Source: Bacteroidales bacterium
GTDB lineage: Bacteria > Bacteroidota > Bacteroidia > Bacteroidales > TTA-H9
Assembly (NCBI GenBank): GCA_030656615.1
Contig: JAUSOY010000058.1
Coordinates: 1 to 64,000, forward strand
Reading direction: 5' to 3'
DNA length: 64,000 nucleotides
Shown here: positions 58,556 to 64,000 of the stretch, piece after piece
Layout of the letters: the number at the start of each line of letters is the position of its first letter
Numbering within the stretch: the first letter of the stretch is position 1
The notes under the pieces: model-generated
What the model was told of the DNA's origin: nothing
The model's database searches: none
The model's input: the letters and a program-made list of their open reading frames with translations, nothing else
Translations under genes and position numbers: made by a program

Positions 58556-59782
58556 TTTGGTAGCTGTACTAATTTCAATGATATACATGCCTGGAGAGAG
58601 TTTTTGGATATCAATCTGTTTTTCAGATACCTTTATTCTTCCAACCATATGAATCCGACCGCTTATATCTGCAATACGATAATTTAACGATTCAGACGGA
58701 AATTGATTCAGTACTAATTTTGAAATAATTGGATGATAAAACAGTCGCAATGGTAGAGGTTCTTTGGGTTGATTTATGTTGACGAAAATATCAATTGCTC
58801 TGGATGTGCTATCACTCATTTCGCAGTGGGTTGCTATGAGTTTTACTGTATAAACTCCGGGTAATGAATAGATGTGTATGGGGTTTATGGCAGAGGAAAA
58901 ATTCCCATCGCCAAAATCCCATAAGAATTCAGTAGCATTGGTGGATATATTCGTGCAATTGAGTTGATTACCACTGGTAATCGAATAGTTAAATGAGGAT
59001 CTGGGATCGTATTCGCCAATATGCCATATATTCAGATTATTGTAAACAACCAATCGGGCTGCGTTGCGGATTTCGGCCGCTTCACTCGCCGGAAGTGTTG
59101 AATTATAGGTAATTTTTAATGGGTCATTTCTGAAAATCGCTGCATAAAAACTACAGGCAGCAGCATACGTGCCTGCTACAGATGGATGACTTTCATCGCT
59201 TTGGTATAATTCGATGGCAGGATAATTTTGCCGGATATAACGCCAAACGGCACCAACAGGAGATAGAATAGCATGATTACTATCGGCCATCATCCGGTAT
59301 CGTAAATTTAGTAAACTATCCATTCCCAAATACGTACAAACGGGTGGCCACATAGTACAATTAGAAGCATCCCCGTTTTTTCTTCCCCAGGTCATATAAA
59401 AAATGGTTTCGCCGCAAGGATTATGATTGTTGATTACGCTGTCAAGAAAACGTGCATAGGGGAATACTTCAATTTCAACCTGACCGATGGGCATCGCCGG
59501 CCGCTGACTTTGTTCCTGCAATACAACATAATCCCAACCTCCTTCTGAAATCTTTGAAAGGGAAGTGGGGTTTGTTGAATGTCCTTCCAATGTATATCCT
59601 CCGGGGGTATTACTGTCGAACAGTAGCGTATCACCCGCAGATAAAGCTGCATTGGCCAATGTTTCGGGCAAATTGTTTACATAGGTATAACTATTTCCAA
59701 GGAATAATATCCTTTTCGATTGGCTTTGGGCATAAATCGTAAAACAGCAGGTATAAGAAAGTATAAAGAAAAGATGCTTCAT
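58514..59782 (-). CDS. SGNH-fold (DUF4886-like) protein with PKD domain and T9SS type A signal
   Basis: This 422-residue secreted protein begins with a signal peptide ending TIYAQ. The SGNH/GDSL-type domain (about 22-255) has the Ser motif FLGNSYTYVNNLP, the Gly/Asn block YMTWGRKNG and the Asp-x-x-His motif DESHPSVAGTYAA, so a Ser-His-Asp esterase is plausible. A PKD domain follows (WDFGDGNFSSAINPIHIYS, about 295-335). The last 80 residues (ISGRIHMVG, KLSPGMYIIEIS) form a type A T9SS sorting domain. It probably acts on an ester or acetyl group of a surface or environmental polymer. It is a single gene with no obvious terminator or partner, and converges with phoU. Confidence 0.85.
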   Translation of the reverse strand: MKHLFFILSYTCCFTIYAQSQSKRILFLGNSYTYVNNLPETLANAALSAGDTLLFDSNTPGGYTLEGHSTNPTSLSKISEGGWDYVVLQEQSQRPAMPIGQVEIEVFPYARFLDSVINNHNPCGETIFYMTWGRKNGDASNCTMWPPVCTYLGMDSLLNLRYRMMADSNHAILSPVGAVWRYIRQNYPAIELYQSDESHPSVAGTYAAACSFYAAIFRNDPLKITYNSTLPASEAAEIRNAARLVVYNNLNIWHIGEYDPRSSFNYSITSGNQLNCTNISTNATEFLWDFGDGNFSSAINPIHIYSLPGVYTVKLIATHCEMSDSTSRAIDIFVNINQPKEPLPLRLFYHPIISKLVLNQFPSESLNYRIADISGRIHMVGRIKVSEKQIDIQKLSPGMYIIEISTATKLIISYKFINDSQH

Positions 59783-59941
59783 TAATAAATCAATTATGTG
59801 GTACTCAGAGAATAAATGTAGTAATTTAAATGAAGGTTTATTACTAGGGCTTCATTAAAGTACATTTATAAACCAGTAAAAAATAAATAAATTAAAACTA
59901 CAGCGTCCCGGTACAATATTTGCTGAGATCCTACATTATTA

Positions 59942-59959
59942 TTAACAAAGCTTTGTTAA
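59942..59959. repeat. 18-bp perfect palindrome upstream of the exbB operon
   Basis: TTAACAAAGCTTTGTTAA is a perfect palindrome, 66 bases before the exbB start codon and about 160 bases upstream of the start of the divergent SGNH gene. It looks like an operator for a dimeric regulator. No regulator gene is adjacent. Confidence 0.5.
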
Positions 59960-60024
59960 AAACCTTCTGTTTTTGCCCTGCCAAATGCACTAAAAAACTG
60001 TAATTTAGCACAAAATTATTGTAT

Positions 60025-60759
60025 ATGTCAGCTTCTGTAATGCTTTTTGTAACTCAGGCTGTGACGGGGATTACCGACACTGCACTTAACGTAGGCTCAA
60101 TGTCTGCCCAAAATGCACCTGCTCAGGCAGGAGAAATCTCATTGTCTGTTCTCGAACTTGCCCAGAAAGGTGGCTGGATCATGGCTATTTTGGGTGTGAT
60201 GTCGGTGATTGCTGTTTATATTTTTGTTGAAAGATATCTGGCTATCACAAAATCAAGCAAAGAGGAACGCAATTTTATTAATAACATTCGCGATTTTATT
60301 CATAACGGACGCATCGATTCTGCATTGGCTCTATGTCGTGCACAAGACAGCCCCATTGCCCGAATGATTGAAAAAGGACTGCAGCGTTTGGGTAAACCCC
60401 TTGGCGATATCAATACAGCCATCGAAAACGTTGGTAAACTTGAAATATCCCGACTCGAGAAAAATATAGCAGGTTTAGCTACCATAGCTGGTGCGGCCCC
60501 AATGCTTGGTTTCTTAGGAACCGTTATTGGTATGATTCAGGCTTTTTATGATATGTCGATGGCGGGTAATAATGTTGATATCATTATCCTTTCCAGTGGT
60601 ATTTATCAGGCAATGGTGACTACCGTGGGTGGATTAGTCGTTGGTATTGTGGCCTATGTTTGTTATAATATTCTGGTAGCACGTATCGAAAAACTTGTAT
60701 TTATACTCGAAAATCGCGCAACCGACTTCATGGATTTGCTCCAGGAACCTGCTTCCTAA
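60025..60759 (+). CDS. exbB: ExbB/TolQ-type proton channel subunit
   Basis: The protein has 244 residues from ATG 60025; a TTG two codons upstream could also be used. It has an unusual N-terminal extension with one hydrophobic region and an Ala/Gln-rich stretch, then TM segments (GGWIMAILGVMSVIAVYIFVERYLA), a cytoplasmic domain and the conserved APMLGFLGTVIGMIQAF plus the final TM block of the MotA/TolQ/ExbB family. With ExbD it forms the proton channel that powers TonB. The gene is followed by exbD (18 bp) and tonB (1-bp overlap). Confidence 0.92.
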   Translation: MSASVMLFVTQAVTGITDTALNVGSMSAQNAPAQAGEISLSVLELAQKGGWIMAILGVMSVIAVYIFVERYLAITKSSKEERNFINNIRDFIHNGRIDSALALCRAQDSPIARMIEKGLQRLGKPLGDINTAIENVGKLEISRLEKNIAGLATIAGAAPMLGFLGTVIGMIQAFYDMSMAGNNVDIIILSSGIYQAMVTTVGGLVVGIVAYVCYNILVARIEKLVFILENRATDFMDLLQEPAS

Positions 60760-60777
60760 ACGATTAAAATTGCTGTT

Positions 60778-61224
60778 ATGGCTATACGCTCACGTAACAA
60801 ATTAGACCCCTCATTCAGCTCGGCATCCATGTCAGATTTGGTATTCCTGTTGTTGATATTTTTCATGATATCATCAACACTTATCAGTCCCAATGCTGTA
60901 AAACTTCTGCTTCCCAGTAGTAACAGTAAAACCATGGCTAAGCAAACAGTTACTGTTTATATTAATGAGCGGTTTGAATATATGATGGATATCGATGGTA
61001 ATGGCAATGCCGTTCCGGTTAATCTGGAACTGATGCGCCAAACCCTCGAAAATCAACTTCGCCTTCAGGCAGAGGATGCTTCCGTGGTACTGCGTACTGA
61101 CCGGACAGTTCCGGTTCAGTATGTTGTAAGTATTTTTGATGTTGTAAATGGCATTAACGAAACCTATCAAACGAAGTACAAAGTAATTTTGGCAACCCGG
61201 CCTGATAAATCCGGTAATATTTAA
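60778..61224 (+). CDS. exbD: ExbD/TolR-type subunit
   Basis: This 148-residue protein has a single N-terminal TM segment (SDLVFLLLIFFMISSTLI) with the proton-channel Asp in MSDLVFL, followed by a periplasmic domain. This is the ExbD/TolR layout. It works with the adjacent ExbB to drive TonB. The last base of its stop overlaps the tonB start codon. Confidence 0.93.
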   Translation: MAIRSRNKLDPSFSSASMSDLVFLLLIFFMISSTLISPNAVKLLLPSSNSKTMAKQTVTVYINERFEYMMDIDGNGNAVPVNLELMRQTLENQLRLQAEDASVVLRTDRTVPVQYVVSIFDVVNGINETYQTKYKVILATRPDKSGNI

Positions 61225-62018
61225 TGGAGAATAATAAAACATACGGCATTATTGGAACGCTGGCATTTCATGCAATGTTGCTGCTTCTGTTGTTTTATTT
61301 TGCCTTGCGCACCCCACTACCTTTACCAGGTGAAGAAGGGGTGGAGGTGAACCTCGGATATTCAACCCAGGGCATGGGCGATATTCAGCCTCCGGAAATT
61401 CCGGCAAGTCAGCAGGCTTCCATACCATCCTCTACACGTGTTCAAAAAGAAGATTTGGTTACACAAGATATCGAAGATGCTCCTGCTGTTGCTGAAAAGG
61501 CGAAAGAAAAACCATCAGAAAAAAAATCAACCATTCCTGTTCAAAAACCTGCTGAAGTGAAACCTCAGGAACCTAAGGTAAATACGAATGCAATGTATAC
61601 CGGCAAGCAACAGGGAACACAGAATTCTGGTAATCAAGGAATATCCGGAGGTGTTGGAGATCAGGGAAAACCTGACGGTACCCCGGGTTCAAATAATTAT
61701 GATGGACAGGGTGGTTCTGGTAATGGAATAGCATTTAGTCTGGATGGTAGAGGAAAAGTGTACCTCAATCAACCTCCTTACACTTCAAGCGAACAGGGTA
61801 GGGTTGTGGTCGAAATCATTGTTGACCGCCTGGGAAATGTAACACGAGCTACGGCTGGTAAAAAAATTCCTGGAACAACCATTGGTACCACCACAACGGA
61901 TCAAGTGTTGTGGAATGCTGCCCGTCAGGCAGCGCTTCGCTCAAAATTTACTGCCGATCCTTCTGCTGCCGAAGAGCAAAGAGGATACATTTCTTATAAT
62001 TTCGTGAAATTACAATAG
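61224..62018 (+). CDS. tonB: TonB-family energy transducer
   Basis: This 264-residue protein has an N-terminal TM anchor (GIIGTLAFHAMLLLLLFYFAL), a charged and Pro-rich linker (about 75-115: EKAKEKPSEKKS, QKPAEVKPQEPK), a Gly/Asn-rich stretch (NSGNQGISGGVGDQGKPDG) and a TonB C-terminal domain with VVVEIIVDRLGNVTRATAG. It links the inner-membrane ExbBD motor to outer-membrane receptors. The His at residue 17 in the TM fits the conserved His of the SHLS-like motif. Confidence 0.88.
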   Translation: MENNKTYGIIGTLAFHAMLLLLLFYFALRTPLPLPGEEGVEVNLGYSTQGMGDIQPPEIPASQQASIPSSTRVQKEDLVTQDIEDAPAVAEKAKEKPSEKKSTIPVQKPAEVKPQEPKVNTNAMYTGKQQGTQNSGNQGISGGVGDQGKPDGTPGSNNYDGQGGSGNGIAFSLDGRGKVYLNQPPYTSSEQGRVVVEIIVDRLGNVTRATAGKKIPGTTIGTTTTDQVLWNAARQAALRSKFTADPSAAEEQRGYISYNFVKLQ

Positions 62019-62445
62019 CTGTTTATTGGCGATTTGTAATTATAAAAAACTGGCGTTAATTGTCGACGTATTATGGACAATTATCTGGTTTTGTGTGTTG
62101 TATTGTCTGCCACTAATCGTTTTTCGATATAAATTTTAGAATCGCCACAAGTATATTCAGGTTTTCGTTGACTATGTTCGTTTTGATCAATTGCTTCCGT
62201 TTCTGTCTGATTGTTGTAAGGAAATGAAATATATACACGACATTCGAATAAATTGCAAATGTGTTATGCTATTTTTTGTTCTTAGAAAATCAGTATCATC
62301 ACAGAACCGTTAATCATTTTTTCTTCCTGAATCCCACTATTTCTCGAATCGATTGAACAAATAGTACGTCTCCATTTGTTATGTAATATAAATAATATTC
62401 AAATTTCTGCATATTTATTAATTCTTAACAAAACCCTCATCGGAA
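62019..62445. other. 427-bp intergenic region with two stem-loops
   Basis: No gene is visible on either strand. TAATTGTC/GACAATTA (62057-62083) forms an 8-bp stem that may end the tonB transcript. AACAAAT/ATTTGTT (62356-62380) forms a 7-bp stem in the leader of the next gene. No exact TAnnTTTG element is found on the plus strand. Confidence 0.4.
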
Positions 62446-64000
62446 GTGTATAAAATCGAATCGAAAATTGACGTCCTTTCGGAGGACTTTCTCCGCAATA
62501 AGGCAGCTTTCATGCAACAATTGGGTCATTTCAGAATGACCATGAAAGACACGATGTTTCCTTCCGGAGACGATGAATCAATGCTAAGGCATACTTCCCG
62601 CGGTAAACTCATGGTCAGAGATCGAATCAATAAACTCGTCGATTCCAACACGCCCTTTCTCGAATTGTCGCCTCTTGCGGCGCTGGATCAATACGATAAT
62701 GCGTTTAAATCGGCAGGAATCATTACCGGGATTGGAGTAATTCATGGTCGGGAAACAGTCATTATTGCAAATGATGCCACCATGAAGGGCGGTACGTATA
62801 TGCGATTTACAATCCGTAAACATCTAAGGGCTCAGGAAATTGCCATCGAAAATCATCTTCCCTGTGTCTATTTGGTTGATTCGGGTGGAGTTTTTCTACC
62901 AGAGCAGGACAGTGTTTTTCCTGATCGTGATCATTTTGGACGTTTCTTTTATAATCAGGCCATAATGTCATCGATGGGATTGCCACAAATTGCCATCGTT
63001 ATGGGTTCTTGCACTGCCGGAGGTGCTTATGTTCCGGCTATGAGTGACGAAACAATTATTGTGCGTAATCAGGGTACCATCTTTTTGGCTGGTCCACCTC
63101 TGGTGAAAGCGGCCACGGGTGAAGTAGTAAGCCCCGAAGAACTGGGCGGGGCGGAAGTTCATACCTCCCTTTCTGGTGTGGCAGATCATTTGGCAGAAAA
63201 TGACCAGCATGCCCTTCAGATTTGTCGGAATATTTTTGAAAATCTGGGGACAATTTCAAAAGATAAACTTCAACGTTTTCCTATTGAAGAACCTGCTTAC
63301 GATCCGCAAGAATTATACGGACTGGCTCCCATCGATTTCCGTAAAATGCTTGATCCACGAGAAATTATCGCCCGTATGGTAGATGGGAGTTATTTTCACG
63401 AATTCAAAGAAAAGTACGCGCCCACACTGGTTACTGGTTTTGCCAGAATCATGGGATATCCGGTTGGTATATTAGCCAACCATGGAGTATTGTTTTCAGA
63501 ATCCGCACTAAAAGGAACTCATTTTATTGAACTCTGTTCGGAGCGTAAAATTCCGCTGATCTTTCTTCAGAATGTCACCGGTTTTATGGTTGGAAGAGAG
63601 TACGAACGCAATGGAATTGCAAAAGATGGTGCAAAAATGGTTCATGCAGTTGCTACGGCCAATGTCCCCAAGTTTACCGTAATTTTTGGTGGCTCCTTTG
63701 GAGCAGGTAATTATGGAATGGCTGGCAGAGCGTATAGTCCACGCTTACTATTTATGTGGCCCAATGCTAAAATTTCGGTCATGGGAGGCGAGCAGGCTGC
63801 CAACGTTTTGGCTACCATCAAACAAGACCAATATGAAGCCTCTGGCAAAACACCTGACTGGGAGGCTTTGGATGCAATGAAAAAATCGATAATGGATAAG
63901 TACGAAAAGGAAGGCTCTGCGTATTATAGTACCTCTCGTTTGTGGGACGACGGAATTATCGACCCGGTAGATACCCGAAAAATTTTGGCTATGGGTATCT
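62446..64000 (+). CDS. acyl-CoA carboxylase carboxyltransferase subunit (MCC-beta-like), cut by window end
   Basis: The first 518 residues are present and the stop is beyond the window. The N-terminal half ([68 protein letters not shown]) and C-terminal half ([56 protein letters not shown]) match methylcrotonyl-CoA carboxylase beta, usually about 535 residues. It transfers CO2 from biotin to an acyl-CoA, probably methylcrotonyl-CoA in leucine degradation; propionyl or geranyl-CoA are alternatives. The start is inferred as GTG at 62446, which gives [16 protein letters not shown]; a stop lies upstream at 62419. An ATG at 62512 would drop 22 residues of the usual N-terminus. Confidence 0.9.
   Translation, partial: MYKIESKIDVLSEDFLRNKAAFMQQLGHFRMTMKDTMFPSGDDESMLRHTSRGKLMVRDRINKLVDSNTPFLELSPLAALDQYDNAFKSAGIITGIGVIHGRETVIIANDATMKGGTYMRFTIRKHLRAQEIAIENHLPCVYLVDSGGVFLPEQDSVFPDRDHFGRFFYNQAIMSSMGLPQIAIVMGSCTAGGAYVPAMSDETIIVRNQGTIFLAGPPLVKAATGEVVSPEELGGAEVHTSLSGVADHLAENDQHALQICRNIFENLGTISKDKLQRFPIEEPAYDPQELYGLAPIDFRKMLDPREIIARMVDGSYFHEFKEKYAPTLVTGFARIMGYPVGILANHGVLFSESALKGTHFIELCSERKIPLIFLQNVTGFMVGREYERNGIAKDGAKMVHAVATANVPKFTVIFGGSFGAGNYGMAGRAYSPRLLFMWPNAKISVMGGEQAANVLATIKQDQYEASGKTPDWEALDAMKKSIMDKYEKEGSAYYSTSRLWDDGIIDPVDTRKILAMGI

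Overview
The window is a contiguous piece of a Bacteroidota chromosome, most likely class Bacteroidia. Evidence for this is two secreted proteins with C-terminal type IX secretion (T9SS) signals, nine SprB-type repeats in one of them, a Porin_10-type porin, a serA/DUF1015 pair, a short SerA carrying a KKMG motif, and several promoters of the Bacteroidota form TTG-N18-21-TAnnTTTG. No phage, transposon, tRNA or CRISPR array is visible. The window begins with a 5S rRNA gene (the end of an rRNA operon) and ends inside an acyl-CoA carboxylase gene.

From 0.3 to 4 kb a four-gene operon on the minus strand encodes an SQR-like flavoprotein, DUF1641, a TusE/DsrC-type carrier and a DsrE-like protein. 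An Fnr-type regulator with N-terminal cysteines is divergent from it, and a TGAT-N4-ATCA palindrome lies between them. From 4 to 25 kb the genes are mainly housekeeping: a DEAD-box helicase, three likely RNA-modification genes (a methyltransferase, a U32 protein, TrmH), a porin, aroE, a thiamine-binding protein, a TPR protein, glmM, recR, a HAD phosphatase, and a serA - four-helix-bundle - DUF1015 operon. Between these sit secreted proteins of unclear role: an inactive-looking transglutaminase-like protein and two MORN-repeat proteins, one fused to a TonB-type C-terminal domain.

From 25 to 37 kb lie a 1869-residue T9SS adhesin-like protein, a probable orphan small RNA, a soluble multi-PAS hybrid histidine kinase, and a copper export set (CopA, an HMA chaperone) next to the NO-response protein YgbA. 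From 37 to 52 kb a very tight minus-strand operon headed by a ROK regulator encodes a GH36-like glycosidase, CutC, a GH2 beta-galactosidase with an inserted LamG-like domain, an MFS sugar transporter, a sugar nucleotidyltransferase, a NahK-like N-acetylhexosamine 1-kinase, a GH20 hexosaminidase and a small secreted protein. Together these could trim a Gal/HexNAc-containing glycan in the periplasm, import the sugars, and turn HexNAc into HexNAc-1-phosphate and then a nucleotide sugar. No SusC/SusD pair is present.

From 52 to 58 kb is a phosphate-uptake operon (an OprP-like porin, pstSCAB, phoU) preceded by three 11-bp-phased direct repeats that look like a Pho box. Its PstC carries a degenerate PstS-like segment in a periplasmic loop. 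From 58 to 64 kb are a T9SS SGNH-fold protein, an ExbB-ExbD-TonB energy-transduction operon, and the start of a methylcrotonyl-CoA carboxylase-type carboxyltransferase.

The most unusual items are the NahK glycan operon, the LamG insertion in GH2, the PstS-like insertion in PstC, the sulfur module with its Fnr-like regulator, and the candidate small RNA. All assignments come from reading the sequence; no database search was run.
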